From Kutzneria chonburiensis (GTDB lineage: Bacteria; Actinomycetota; Actinomycetes; Mycobacteriales; Pseudonocardiaceae): a DNA stretch of 64,000 nucleotides. Positions 17,392-26,410 of this stretch are shown one piece after another. Position 1 is the stretch's first letter. Each line of letters opens with the position of its first letter. The stretch covers positions 9,001,501 to 9,065,500 of the forward strand of contig NZ_CP097263.1 of NCBI RefSeq assembly GCF_028622115.1, given 5' to 3'. The notes under the pieces were generated by a model. The model saw nothing but the letters and a program-made list of their open reading frames with translations. It searched no databases and was not told where the DNA came from. The translations under genes were made by a program, and so were the position numbers.

Positions 17392-19617
17392 TCACGGCGC
17401 GAGGGCGTCCAGCTCAGCCCGCACGTCGCCGGCGCGGTGATCGTCGACCTCCTCGTACAGCGCGAGCGCCGCGGCCAGCGACTCCCGGGCCTCGTCGGCC
17501 CGATCCAGCTCGCGCAGCACCACGCCGCGCCGGAACAGCGCACCCGCCTCCTGCATGCGGTTCCGCACGTCACGCGTCGCGACCAGCGCCTGGTCCAGGC
17601 TGTCCAGCGCGCGGCTCGGCTGCCCGTCAGCCAGGTAGACGGCGGCGATCTTCAGCAGCGTCTCGGCCTGGTCCGAGGCGTCGTCACTGTCCTGCGCAAC
17701 CCAGAGCGCTTCGTGCAACGTGACGAGGGCGCCGTGGTTGTCGCCGCGCAGCTGCCGAACCTCGCCGAGCGTGGCCATGGTCGTCACCTCGCCGTGCCGG
17801 TCGCCGAGGTCGCGGAACAGCGCCAGCGCCTGTTCGGCCTGCGGCTGCGCGCCGTCGGGCTCGCGCTGCTCGGCGGCGAGCAGCCCCAGGCCGGCCAACG
17901 TCCACGCCTCGCCGTGCCGGTCGCCGATCTCACGGCGTGTCGCCAGCGCCTCCTCGTAGAGACTGTGCGCGGCGTCGAAGTCGTGCAGCCGGTGCTTGGC
18001 CACGGCCAGGTTGGTCTGCACCCACGCCTCGGCGAAGCGGTCGCCCTCGGCGCGGGCGGCCTGCGCGGCCAGCTCGTGCGTGGCGACCCAGACGCCCATG
18101 GGCATGCGCAGCCGGAAGTAGTCCCAGGACGCGATGCACAGCCGCCACGCGGTGCCGGCGAGCCCGTACGCGAGGGCGGTCTGCATCACCGGCAGCAGGT
18201 TGGCGACCTCACCGTCACACCAGCGCAGCGCCTCGACCGGCGAGCCGAAGTCCAGCGGCGTGACGCTCGGGCCGGACGCCGGCACCTCCAGCATGTGCAC
18301 GCGGAACGGCGCCAGCGCCTCGTTCGCGCGCTCGGCGGTCCGCAGGTACCAGTCGGTGAGCCGGACGGCGGCCTCGCGCCGCGACTGCTCCGTCTCCTCG
18401 GACTGCACGAGCTCGGCCGCGTAGACGTGCAGCAGGTCGTGCATGCGGTAGCGGTCGCGCTCGACGCTCTCCACGAGGTGCACGCTGGCCAGCCGCTCCA
18501 GCAAGCGGCGGCCCTGCACCGGGGACACGCCGGCCAGCGCGGCGGCGGCGGGCGTGCTGAGCTGGCCGCGGCGGAACACGCCGAGCAGCCGGAACATGCG
18601 GGCCGACTCGCTCGACAGGTCCCGGTACGACCAGGAGAACACCGACCGCACGGCGAGCGAGTCGTCGGTGGCCAGGCCGTCAAGGCGGTGCTCGTCGGAG
18701 TCCAGTTCCTCCAGTAGCTCGTCCACCGGGTGGTGCGGGTGCGTGGCCACGCGCTCGGCGGCGATCCGCAGCGCCAGCGGCAGATGCGCACAGTGCCGGG
18801 CCAGCGCGGTGATCGCCGCCGGCTCGGCGTCCACGCGGTCGTCGCCGATCACGTTGCGCAGCAGCAGCTGCGACTCCGCGCCGGTCATCGGGCCAAGCGT
18901 GACCTGGCGGGCGTTGGTGCGCATGGCCATGCCGGACAGGCGCCGCCGGCTCGTGACGATCACGGCGCAGTAGCCCGAGCCCGGCAGCAGCGGCTCGACC
19001 TGCACGGAGTCGGCCGCGTTGTCCAGCACGATCAGCAGCCGGCGCTGGCTGACCAGCGACCGGAACAGCTTGGCCCGCTGCTCCTGGTCGGCCGGCATGG
19101 AGTCGGTGGCAACGCCCAGCGCGGCCAGGAAGTCGCCGAGCACGTCGGCCGGCCGCGCCGGGCCGCCGTCGGGGGAGTAGCCGCGCAGATCCACGTACAG
19201 ATGGCCGTCGACGAACTGTGTGGCCACGTCGTGCGCCAGCTTCAGGGCCAGCGCGGTCTTGCCGACGCCGGGCGAGCCGTCCACCGCCATCACGGCCGGC
19301 GTGCCGAGCTGGCGGTCGTCCACCAGGGCTTCGTGCAGCTGGCCCAGCTCCCGCTCGCGGCCGACGAAGCGGGCGGCGGCGGCCGGCAGCTGTGCCGGCC
19401 GGCTGGGCGCGGCCTCGGTGGCCAGCGCCATCAGCCGGCCGCCCGCGTCCAGCACCTGGTCGCAGCGCCGGGCCAGCTCGGCCGACGGCGGCGTGCCGTT
19501 CTTGACCTTGCTCAGCCAGCTCGGCGTGTAGCCGACCTGGTCGGCCAGGCCGCGCCAGGACAGGCCGCGGGCGGTGAGCAGCCGTTCGAGCTCGGTGCCG
19601 AACGCCGAATTCGGCAT
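17392..19617 (-). CDS. XRE-NB-ARC-TPR signal-transduction regulator
   Basis: The 741-residue STAND-type regulator has an N-terminal XRE helix-turn-helix (about 1-60; LSWRGLADQVGYTPSWLSKV). The NB-ARC ATPase has Walker A DGSPGVGKTALALK and Walker B RLLIVLDNA, followed by LPLALRIAAE and a winged-helix part MFRLLGVFRRG. At least six TPR-like repeats occupy the last 300 residues. Such proteins act as ATP-driven switches controlling secondary metabolism or differentiation. The ATG at 19617 overlaps the stop of the FAD oxidoreductase (TGATG), so both are in one operon. Confidence 0.88.
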   Translation of the reverse strand: MPNSAFGTELERLLTARGLSWRGLADQVGYTPSWLSKVKNGTPPSAELARRCDQVLDAGGRLMALATEAAPSRPAQLPAAAARFVGRERELGQLHEALVDDRQLGTPAVMAVDGSPGVGKTALALKLAHDVATQFVDGHLYVDLRGYSPDGGPARPADVLGDFLAALGVATDSMPADQEQRAKLFRSLVSQRRLLIVLDNAADSVQVEPLLPGSGYCAVIVTSRRRLSGMAMRTNARQVTLGPMTGAESQLLLRNVIGDDRVDAEPAAITALARHCAHLPLALRIAAERVATHPHHPVDELLEELDSDEHRLDGLATDDSLAVRSVFSWSYRDLSSESARMFRLLGVFRRGQLSTPAAAALAGVSPVQGRRLLERLASVHLVESVERDRYRMHDLLHVYAAELVQSEETEQSRREAAVRLTDWYLRTAERANEALAPFRVHMLEVPASGPSVTPLDFGSPVEALRWCDGEVANLLPVMQTALAYGLAGTAWRLCIASWDYFRLRMPMGVWVATHELAAQAARAEGDRFAEAWVQTNLAVAKHRLHDFDAAHSLYEEALATRREIGDRHGEAWTLAGLGLLAAEQREPDGAQPQAEQALALFRDLGDRHGEVTTMATLGEVRQLRGDNHGALVTLHEALWVAQDSDDASDQAETLLKIAAVYLADGQPSRALDSLDQALVATRDVRNRMQEAGALFRRGVVLRELDRADEARESLAAALALYEEVDDHRAGDVRAELDALAP

Positions 19618-20780
19618 CACGGCATGGGCGCGCGGTCGACCACCGACTGGCGCAGCTTGCGGATCTCCCGCGGCAGGTTCCAGCCGATGCCGCCGGTGAC
19701 GACGCCGTCGCGGCCGTAGAGGGCGGCGAACTTGCGCTCGTCCGGGTCGCCGGCCACGACCTTGTACTCGAGGCCCTCGCCGACCAGGCCGTACGCCTGC
19801 ACCTTGGCGTCGTACTGGTCGGTCCAGAAGTACGGGACCGGGGCGAAGTCCTGGTCGGCGCCGAGCAGGTTGCGGGCGGCGGCCATGCCCTGCTCGGTGG
19901 CGTTCATCCGGTGCTCGAGGCGGATCCGGCCGTACTGCGGGTGCTCCCAGTTGGCCACGTCGCCGGCGGCGTAGACGTCGGGCGCGGCCTGGCAGCGGCT
20001 GTCGCAGACGACGCCGTTGTCGATCGTCAGGCCGGAGCCCTTGAGCCAGTCGGTGACCGGGGCCGCGCCGATCGCCACCAGCACGCACGTCGCGTCGAGC
20101 ACGCTGCCGTCGGTCAGCTGCACGCCGGTGACATGGCCGTTCTCGCTGCGGAAATCGGCGACACCGGTGTCCATGAGCACGCGCACGCCGTTGTCGCGGT
20201 GCAGCTGCTCGAGCAGCTTGCCCACGGTCTCTCCGAGCTGGCGCGCCATCGGCACCGGCAGCGGGTCGACCAGCGTGACGTCCAGGCCCAGCGTGCGGGC
20301 GGTGGCGGCGACCTCCGCGCCGAGGAAGCCGGCGCCGATCACCACGGTCTTGGGCTGCTTGAGCAGCTCGGCCCGGAGCGTGCCGGCATGCTCCAGGGTA
20401 CGCAGCACGTGCACGCCATCGAGCTCGTGGCCGAAGGGCAGCCGCCGCGGGGCGACGCCGGTCGCGATCACCAGGCCGTCGTAGCCGACGCGGCTGTCGT
20501 CGGCCAGCACCACCTCGCGGGCGTCCAGGTCGAGGCCGGTGGCCGGCGAACCCAGCCGGAAGTCGGCGTTCAGGTCCGCGATCTGCTCGTCCTTGCGCAG
20601 CTGCGTCTTGCCCGGCTCCCACTGGCCGGCCAGCACCTGCTTGGACAGCGGCGGGCGGTCGTATGGCCCGTGCGCCTCGTCGCCGACCAGCGTCAGCCGT
20701 CCCTGGTAGCCCTCGCGGCGCAGCGTCTCGGCCGCCGTCAGGCCGGCCGCCGACGCGCCGACGATCGCGATGTGATCCAT
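19617..20780 (-). CDS. FAD/NAD(P)-dependent ferredoxin-reductase-type oxidoreductase
   Basis: The 387-residue protein has two dinucleotide folds: FAD-binding IVGASAAGLTAAETLRREG at the N-terminus, NAD(P)-binding VVIGAGFLGAEVAATA near residue 145, and the second FAD contact VYAAGDVANW near 275. RPPLSKQVLAG is typical of ferredoxin/rubredoxin reductases of oxygenase systems. No ferredoxin or P450 gene lies beside it, so its electron acceptor is unknown. It is translationally coupled to the downstream NB-ARC regulator. It diverges from the FGGY kinase with only 18 bases between starts. Confidence 0.88.
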   Translation of the reverse strand: MDHIAIVGASAAGLTAAETLRREGYQGRLTLVGDEAHGPYDRPPLSKQVLAGQWEPGKTQLRKDEQIADLNADFRLGSPATGLDLDAREVVLADDSRVGYDGLVIATGVAPRRLPFGHELDGVHVLRTLEHAGTLRAELLKQPKTVVIGAGFLGAEVAATARTLGLDVTLVDPLPVPMARQLGETVGKLLEQLHRDNGVRVLMDTGVADFRSENGHVTGVQLTDGSVLDATCVLVAIGAAPVTDWLKGSGLTIDNGVVCDSRCQAAPDVYAAGDVANWEHPQYGRIRLEHRMNATEQGMAAARNLLGADQDFAPVPYFWTDQYDAKVQAYGLVGEGLEYKVVAGDPDERKFAALYGRDGVVTGGIGWNLPREIRKLRQSVVDRAPMP

Positions 20781-20798
20781 GTCGTCGAGGATAGGTGG

Positions 20799-22283
20799 AT
20801 GTATGTGGGGATCGACATCGGAACATCGGCATCCAAGGGAGTTCTGGTCAGGTCGGACGGCACAGTTCGGCACCGGGCCGGCCGTCCGCACGCCGTGTCG
20901 ACGCCCGCGCCCGGGTGGTTCGAGCACGACGCCGAGGCGGTGTGGTGGCGTGACTTCGTCTCCATCGCCCAGGAGCTGGTTCTTGCCGCCGGCGGTGAGC
21001 CGTTGGACGGGTTGGCGGTGAGCGGGATCGGGCCTTGTCTGCTGCCCGCGTCTTCGGACGGGACTCCGCTGCGGCCGGCGATCCTGTACGGGGTCGACAC
21101 GCGAGCCACCGCCGAGATCGCCGAGCTGACGGACCTGTTCGGCGGTGACGAGATTCTGCGGCGGGGTGGTTCGCCGCTGACAAGTCAGGCGGTGGGGCCG
21201 AAGCTGCGGTGGTTGGCCGTGAACGAGCCTCATGTCTGGGCTCGGACCCGGATGCTGCTGATGGCGTCGTCCTTCCTGGTGCACCGGCTGACCGGGCAGT
21301 ACGTGCTCGACCACCATTCGGCCAGCCAGTGCTCGCCCTTGTACGACCTGGGTCGACGCGAGTGGGCTTCGGATTGGGCGGCCGTGGTCGCGCCGGGGTT
21401 GGAGTTGCCGTCGTTGGTGTGGCCGACGGAGGTGGTTGGGCAGGTGGGCGCGGCGGCGTCTGCTGCGACTGGGCTTCCGGTCGGGTTGCCGGTGACCGCC
21501 GGGACCATCGACGCCTGGGCCGAGTCGGTCAGCGTCGGCGTGCGCGCTCCCGGCGACGTAATGGTCATGTACGGAACGACCATGTTCCTGGTCCAGGTGG
21601 TCGACCAACCTCGACCGCATCCGGGTCTGTGGACCACTTCCGGCGTGTTTCCCGGCAGCAGCACGTTGGCCGCCGGCATGGCGACCTCCGGCGCTGTCAC
21701 CGATTGGGTGCGGGGTTTGGTCGGCGGTTCGTTCGCCGATCTCGTTGCCCAGGCGGCAGATGTTCCCGCCGGCAGCCGTGGATTGCTTGTGCTGCCGTAC
21801 TTCGCCGGCGAGCGGACGCCCCTCTTCGATCCCTCCGCTCGCGGCATGATTGCCGGCCTGACCCTCTCCCATGGCGCACCTGAACTGTACCGTGCAGTAC
21901 TGGAGGGCATCGCTTACGGCGTTCGCCACAACCTGGAAACCATGACCTCCGCCGGCGGCTCCGCCCAGCGGCTCGTCGCCGTCGGCGGCGGCACCCAGGG
22001 CGGTCTCTGGACACAGATCGTCTCCGACGTCACCGGGCTACCCCAGCAGCTGACCCGCGAGTCCATCGGCGCTTGCCTCGGCAACGCCATGCTCGCCGCC
22101 GCTGCAGACGGGGTGGATGTCGCCGGCTGGAATCCGGTCGTACAGACCGTGGAGCCTTCGCCGGACGGTCCGTACGAGGAGTTCTACGCGCACTACACGT
22201 CGCTCTATCCGGCCACCTTGGACACCGCGCATTTCCTTGCGGGACAGCAACATCGAGCGGCGAGACAAGAACGGGCCGAGTGA
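20799..22283 (+). CDS. FGGY-family carbohydrate kinase (xylulokinase-like)
   Basis: The 494-residue kinase has the two actin-like FGGY halves: the ATP-binding start VGIDIGTSASKGVLVRSDG and the C-terminal signature GGGTQGGLWTQIVSDVTGLP. In between are SGIGPCLLP, PAILYGVDTRA (substrate-binding Asp) and YGTTMFLVQ. The substrate is probably a ketose or polyol, but family members differ and no dedicated pathway gene is adjacent. The ATG at 20799 or the GTG at 20805 may be the start. The gene starts 18 bases from the divergent FAD oxidoreductase, so the promoters must overlap coding sequence. Confidence 0.87.
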   Translation: MYVGIDIGTSASKGVLVRSDGTVRHRAGRPHAVSTPAPGWFEHDAEAVWWRDFVSIAQELVLAAGGEPLDGLAVSGIGPCLLPASSDGTPLRPAILYGVDTRATAEIAELTDLFGGDEILRRGGSPLTSQAVGPKLRWLAVNEPHVWARTRMLLMASSFLVHRLTGQYVLDHHSASQCSPLYDLGRREWASDWAAVVAPGLELPSLVWPTEVVGQVGAAASAATGLPVGLPVTAGTIDAWAESVSVGVRAPGDVMVMYGTTMFLVQVVDQPRPHPGLWTTSGVFPGSSTLAAGMATSGAVTDWVRGLVGGSFADLVAQAADVPAGSRGLLVLPYFAGERTPLFDPSARGMIAGLTLSHGAPELYRAVLEGIAYGVRHNLETMTSAGGSAQRLVAVGGGTQGGLWTQIVSDVTGLPQQLTRESIGACLGNAMLAAAADGVDVAGWNPVVQTVEPSPDGPYEEFYAHYTSLYPATLDTAHFLAGQQHRAARQERAE

Positions 22284-22380
22284 AGGCCGGTCGGCTGTGG
22301 AGCGGGGGAGGGGTTGGCGGCTGCGCGCAGTGGGGAAGGTTGGCGGCTGCGGGGGTGGGTGGGGCGGCGTGGTTGGAGAG

Positions 22381-22508
22381 GCATTGGGGGCGCTGCTCCG
22401 GAGGGTGGGCAGCCGGGCTGGGGAAGCATGGGGGAGTTGGTTCGGCGGGTGGGTCGCCTGGCTAGGAGGGCATGGGGGAGCTGGTCCGGAGAGTGAGTCG
22501 GCCTGGGC
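22381..22508. repeat. Three degenerate 44-45-bp G-rich tandem repeats
   Basis: Units begin at 22381, 22426 and 22470, each opening with GCATKGGGGG followed by a CTGGTCCGGAGGGTGGGT-like stretch. The roughly 290 bases between the FGGY kinase and the membrane protein have no gene. The plus strand carries many GGG runs and could form G-quadruplexes. Confidence 0.65.
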
Positions 22509-22577
22509 CGTGTGTGGCGGCGGGCGGGGTTGCGCAATCGGACCGCGCCGGTCCGGCTTGTCCGGAATGATTCGCTC

Positions 22578-23645
22578 ATGCTCGCACTGGTGCTCGTGAC
22601 GATCGCGCTGTGGATCGGTGCGCTGGACAAGCTGTACCAGCTGTTCCTCGCGCCGGACGACCTGCCGCTGCGGGCGGTCGCGGGGTGTCTGGCGTGCCTG
22701 GCGGTGGTGCCGGTGCTGAACCTGCCGCCGGTGGTGGCGGTGATCGACACAGCCGGTGGTGGCCTGGCGAGGCTGCTGGTGAACCTGATGACGATGTCGG
22801 CCTCGTACTGGCTGCTGGCCTTCTTCCAGTACTCGGTGCGGGCGTCGCGGCGGTTCCAGACGGTGGCCTACGTCGCGGCGCTGGCCATTGTGGTTGGGGC
22901 GTGGTTGCTGGCGCCGGCGGCGGTTCGGTTGCAGCCGGCGGCGTTGTCCAGCGGGAATGACTGGCACTCGACGGTGTTCGTGGTTGTCGCTGTTGGATAT
23001 ATGGCATACGCGCTGGGACTGGCCATGCGGTGGGCGGTGATCTACGCGCGCGTCGCCCAGCGGGTGCAGCTCCGACGGGGGCTGCGGACCATGGCGGTCG
23101 GCCTGGCGTTCCTCATCGCGGGGTGTGCCTGCAAATGCGTGGTCGCCCTGCTGCAAGCGTTTGCGGGGGTTGACTGGGCGGTCGGCAACCTGGTGTACGT
23201 GAGCTGCGTGCTGGTCGGCAGCGTCCTGCTGGTCATCGGCGTTATGTATCCGGCTGTCACCGGCATGCTGGCCGCTGTGCCGGTCTGGCGGTGGCATCGC
23301 ACGGCGTATCGGGAAATGGAGCCCCTGTGGCAGGCGCTGCACGAGGCGTTTCCCGATTTGGCGCTGCGTAGCGAAACCCTGCCTTGGTGGCGTGACCCGC
23401 TGCGCATTCGGCGTACTCACCGCGACTATTACCGCCGGGCCGTCGAAATTCGTGACGGCCTCGTGCAGCTCGGCCCCTACTATCCGCCGGCCGACGCCGA
23501 CGACGCGGACGCGGTCAAGGCCGCGTTGCAGGCCAAGGCATCCGGTGCCCCCGCCGGTCCGCCGCGTCCCGCGCCCGCGGCCGGTGGCGACGACCTCGAC
23601 TCAGACGTTCGGTGGCTGGTCAAGTTGTCCCGCGGACTCGGGTGA
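22578..23645 (+). CDS. MAB_1171c-family polytopic membrane protein
   Basis: About 355 residues. The first two thirds form seven predicted membrane helices (start LALVLVTIALWIGALDKLYQ) and the last 130 residues are soluble, with RTAYREMEPLWQALHEAFPD and RRAVEIRDGLVQLGPYY. This plan matches the MAB_1171c 'putative transporter' family of actinomycetes, which usually sits beside a small XRE regulator. No such partner is present here. Its transport activity has not been shown. The open frame extends to 22512, but the ATG at 22578 matches the hydrophobic start better; neither has a good ribosome site. Confidence 0.72.
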   Translation: MLALVLVTIALWIGALDKLYQLFLAPDDLPLRAVAGCLACLAVVPVLNLPPVVAVIDTAGGGLARLLVNLMTMSASYWLLAFFQYSVRASRRFQTVAYVAALAIVVGAWLLAPAAVRLQPAALSSGNDWHSTVFVVVAVGYMAYALGLAMRWAVIYARVAQRVQLRRGLRTMAVGLAFLIAGCACKCVVALLQAFAGVDWAVGNLVYVSCVLVGSVLLVIGVMYPAVTGMLAAVPVWRWHRTAYREMEPLWQALHEAFPDLALRSETLPWWRDPLRIRRTHRDYYRRAVEIRDGLVQLGPYYPPADADDADAVKAALQAKASGAPAGPPRPAPAAGGDDLDSDVRWLVKLSRGLG

Positions 23646-23698
23646 CGTTCGGGAAATAAGATTGCCCTCGACGTTCCTGATCGCGACGTTGCTTCATG

Positions 23699-23712
23699 GT
23701 GATCCAGATCAC
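23699..23712. promoter_or_regulatory. CRP/GlxR-like operator before the DUF4232 lipoprotein
   Basis: GTGATCCAGATCAC is a near-perfect dyad of the CRP class, 82 bases before the ATG at 23794. It shares the GTGATCC...ATCAC frame with the site at 10469-10484. Confidence 0.6.
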
Positions 23713-23793
23713 GTCGAATGCACCCTTGGTGTTCTCGCGCATCTTTCTTTGTGAGACCGACAAATTCGCGAACACCATTTCGAGGGGCTGAGA

Positions 23794-24462
23794 ATGAACA
23801 TCACCGTGCAGGCGATCCGGCGGAGCGCGATGGCCGTTGCCGCGGTGGCGGCGGTGGGCGCGCTGGGTGCGTGCTCCGCTGGCGCTTCGGGCAGCGCGAC
23901 CCCGCAGGCGGGTCCCGGCGGCAGCACCGTGGCCGCGAACAGCGGCGTCGGTCAGGGGTCTGACGGCGGGGCCCGCCAAAACGCCAGCACCCCCGGCACC
24001 GTGAGCACCAACGGCGGCGGTGCTGCCAACGGCGGCCACCCGAGTTGCACCGCGCTCAAGGTGTCGCAGACGTCTCCCGACGTGGTCAAGGGCAGCACCA
24101 GCCAGTGGCAGCTGCCGATCACCATGACCAACCAGGGCGGCACCGCCTGCACCGTGCAGGGCTTCCCCGGCGTCCGCCTCGACGGTTCCGACGGCACCAG
24201 CTGGGACCTCATCCGCACCAACGGAGCCGTCTCGCCGGTGCTGCTCAAGCCGGGTGAGCACGTCACCGCCGAGATTACCTACCTGACCGCCACTTCCCTC
24301 GGCTCGAGCGAGCCCGACACCGGCTGGCACGTCACCGGCTATGCGGTGACGCCGCCCAACACCACCAACACCCAGACCCTGCCTTGGCCCGACGCCCTCG
24401 GGCTGGTCAAGCAGGACGCCGCCACCCACCCCGGCACCTACGTCGGCCCCGTCCACAGCTGA
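23794..24462 (+). CDS. DUF4232 lipoprotein
   Basis: The 222-residue protein has a lipobox GALGACSAG at about residues 22-30, a Gly/Ser/Asn-rich linker, and a DUF4232 beta domain opening with CTALKVSQTSPDVVKGS and continuing with ITMTNQGGTACTVQGFPGV and LKPGEHVTAEITY. DUF4232 proteins are actinobacterial cell-surface lipoproteins of unknown function. GAGGGGCTGAGA upstream is a plausible ribosome site. It converges with the aldehyde dehydrogenase operon. Confidence 0.87.
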   Translation: MNITVQAIRRSAMAVAAVAAVGALGACSAGASGSATPQAGPGGSTVAANSGVGQGSDGGARQNASTPGTVSTNGGGAANGGHPSCTALKVSQTSPDVVKGSTSQWQLPITMTNQGGTACTVQGFPGVRLDGSDGTSWDLIRTNGAVSPVLLKPGEHVTAEITYLTATSLGSSEPDTGWHVTGYAVTPPNTTNTQTLPWPDALGLVKQDAATHPGTYVGPVHS

Positions 24463-24542
24463 CGGTTCCCGCTACTCAACGTCGATCGCCAGCAGCGATC
24501 CCTTGGCAATCACCCTGGCCGGCGCAGCGGGATTGGCCGAGG

Positions 24543-25979
24543 TCAGAAGGGGTAGGCGGGTGGGGTGTCGCGGACGGTGACCCACTGCCACTGGGTGAAC
24601 TCCTCCCAGTTGGCCTGGCCGCCGTAACGGCCGCCGTTGCCGGAAGCGCCGACGCCGCCGAAGGGGACGGCAGGGTCGTCGTTGATGGTGGAGTCGTTGA
24701 CGTGCACCATGCCGGCCCGGAGGCGCTCGGCGAGTTTCCAACCGCGGAAAGGATCAGCGGTGATGACAGAAGCGGTGAGGCCGTAGCTGGTGGAGTTGGC
24801 CAGAGCGATGGCCTCCTCCTCGGTGTCGAAGATCGTCACGGGGGCGACGGGGCCGAAGATCTCGTCGGTGAAGGCGGGCATGGACGGCGTGACGCCGGCG
24901 AGAACGGTTGGGGCGTAGAACAAATCCTGGTAGGTGCCGCCGGTGCGGATGGAAGCGCCGGCGTCGGCCGATGCCCGCACGATGCGGTCGACGGTGGCCA
25001 ACTGGGTGGCGTTGATGATCGGGCCGATCTGGGTGTCGGCCTCGGCCGGATCGCCGACCCTGAGGGCGGCGGCGCGGGCGGTCAGCCGGTCGAGATAGGC
25101 GTCGGCGATCCTGCGGTGCACGAGATGCCGGCCGGTGGTGAGGCAGATCTGGCCCTGGTGCAGGAAAGAACCCCAAGCGCCGACCGAACTGGCCTGGTCG
25201 GGATCGGCATCGGCGAGCACGATGGTGGCGTTGTTGCCGCCCAACTCCAACGACACCTTCTTGACGTGCCCGGCCGCGGTGGCGGCGACGATCTTGCCGG
25301 CGCGGGTGGAGCCGGTGAAGGAGATCATCGGCACGCGCGGGTCGGCGACCAGCGCCTGGCCGGCGTCGGCCTTGCCGGGCAACACTTCCAGCAGGCCCGG
25401 TGGCAGACCGGCCTCCTCGAACAGCCGGGCGATCAACGCACCGCCGTAGACCGAGGTCTGGTGATCAGGCTTGAGCAGCACGGAATTGCCGAGCGCCAAC
25501 GCGGGGGCGACGGCCCGCATGGCCAGCACCAAAGGGAAGTTCCACGGGGTGATCACGCCGACCGCGCCGAACGGGATCCGCCGGCCGTAGCTCATCCGAC
25601 CGGCGGCCGGCAGCAACTGGCCGTACGGCTCGGTGGCCAGGCCGGCGGCGGCAAGCAGCTCGCCGCGGCTGGAGTGCACCTCGTGCGTGGTCTTGCCGGC
25701 GATGCCGCCGCACTCCCGGATGCCCCAACGGACGAACTCGTCCTCGTGGTCGTGGATGAGCTGGGCCGCGCGCAGCAACACCTCGGCCCGTTCGGCTGGC
25801 GCCGTGTCGGCCCACTTCGGTTGTGCCACAACGCTTCGCGTCACGGCCTCGGCCACGTCGTCGGGGCTGGCCAGCCGGGTGCTGCCGAGCACCGCGCCGG
25901 TCGCCGGCTCGACGATGTCGATCTGTTCCCCGGTCAGCTCGCCGAACACGGACTTGTCGGACACGAGCAGATCGGCCAT
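24543..25979 (-). CDS. NAD(P)-dependent aldehyde dehydrogenase
   Basis: The 478-residue member of the aldehyde dehydrogenase superfamily has cofactor motif GVITPWNFPLVLAMR, FTGSTRAGKIV, general-base Glu in SLELGGNNATIV (about 255) and nucleophile Cys in HQGQICLTTGRHLV (about 289); DEIFGPVAPV and PFGGVGASGNGGRYGG complete the fold. The sequence resembles benzaldehyde/vanillin dehydrogenases. Its ATG overlaps the stop of the small upstream subunit gene (TGATG), making it the last gene of a GMC oxidoreductase operon. It would oxidise an aldehyde made by that oxidoreductase (inference). Confidence 0.92.
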   Translation of the reverse strand: MADLLVSDKSVFGELTGEQIDIVEPATGAVLGSTRLASPDDVAEAVTRSVVAQPKWADTAPAERAEVLLRAAQLIHDHEDEFVRWGIRECGGIAGKTTHEVHSSRGELLAAAGLATEPYGQLLPAAGRMSYGRRIPFGAVGVITPWNFPLVLAMRAVAPALALGNSVLLKPDHQTSVYGGALIARLFEEAGLPPGLLEVLPGKADAGQALVADPRVPMISFTGSTRAGKIVAATAAGHVKKVSLELGGNNATIVLADADPDQASSVGAWGSFLHQGQICLTTGRHLVHRRIADAYLDRLTARAAALRVGDPAEADTQIGPIINATQLATVDRIVRASADAGASIRTGGTYQDLFYAPTVLAGVTPSMPAFTDEIFGPVAPVTIFDTEEEAIALANSTSYGLTASVITADPFRGWKLAERLRAGMVHVNDSTINDDPAVPFGGVGASGNGGRYGGQANWEEFTQWQWVTVRDTPPAYPF

Positions 25980-26410
25980 CACTGCCTCCGTGACAGGGAG
26001 TCGGGGTCTCGGTGCACCGGGCCGCGCTCGACCACCCGGTCCAGCAGTCCCTCGGCCAGGTAGGCCGGATGGTCCTCGGGACGTACGGGAACCGGCTGCT
26101 GCCCGGTGTAATTCAGCAAACGCCTGACCAAGCTGCTGGTGTAGTAGCCGCCGGAGACGATCTCCAGCAGCGCCTGGTGGGCGCGCGGGTCGAGGTCGGC
26201 CAACAGTCGCAGCGCCGGCGCGGGCTCGTGCTCGCCGGCCAGCGCCCAGGCCCGGTTCAGCGCGCGGGCCAGGTCCGGCCGTACGGCCAGCACCAGGTCC
26301 AACTGGCCGCCGGCGACACCGGCCTCGGTCGCCGCCGGCATGCCGTCACCCGCCGGGATCAACTCGTCGGCGACCCCGCCGAGCCAGCGCCGGAGGTTGT
26401 CGTCGGTCAT
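25979..26410 (-). CDS. Small subunit-like protein (gluconate 2-dehydrogenase subunit 3 type)
   Basis: The 143-residue acidic helical protein includes LGGVADELIPAGDGMPAATE, a typical opening of the gluconate 2-dehydrogenase subunit-3 group. ALLEIVSGGYYTSSLVRRLL and NYTGQQPVPVRP follow. In the family the small subunit assists a flavoprotein GMC dehydrogenase. There is no Tat signal at the N-terminus, which most relatives carry. It overlaps both neighbours (ATGA with the GMC gene, TGATG with the dehydrogenase gene), so the three proteins are made together. Confidence 0.8.
   Translation of the reverse strand: MTDDNLRRWLGGVADELIPAGDGMPAATEAGVAGGQLDLVLAVRPDLARALNRAWALAGEHEPAPALRLLADLDPRAHQALLEIVSGGYYTSSLVRRLLNYTGQQPVPVRPEDHPAYLAEGLLDRVVERGPVHRDPDSLSRRQ

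Noticed and set aside
19911-20798. Upstream extension of the FGGY kinase frame
   Set aside because: It runs antisense through the FAD reductase gene; kinase homology begins at VGIDIG near 20799.
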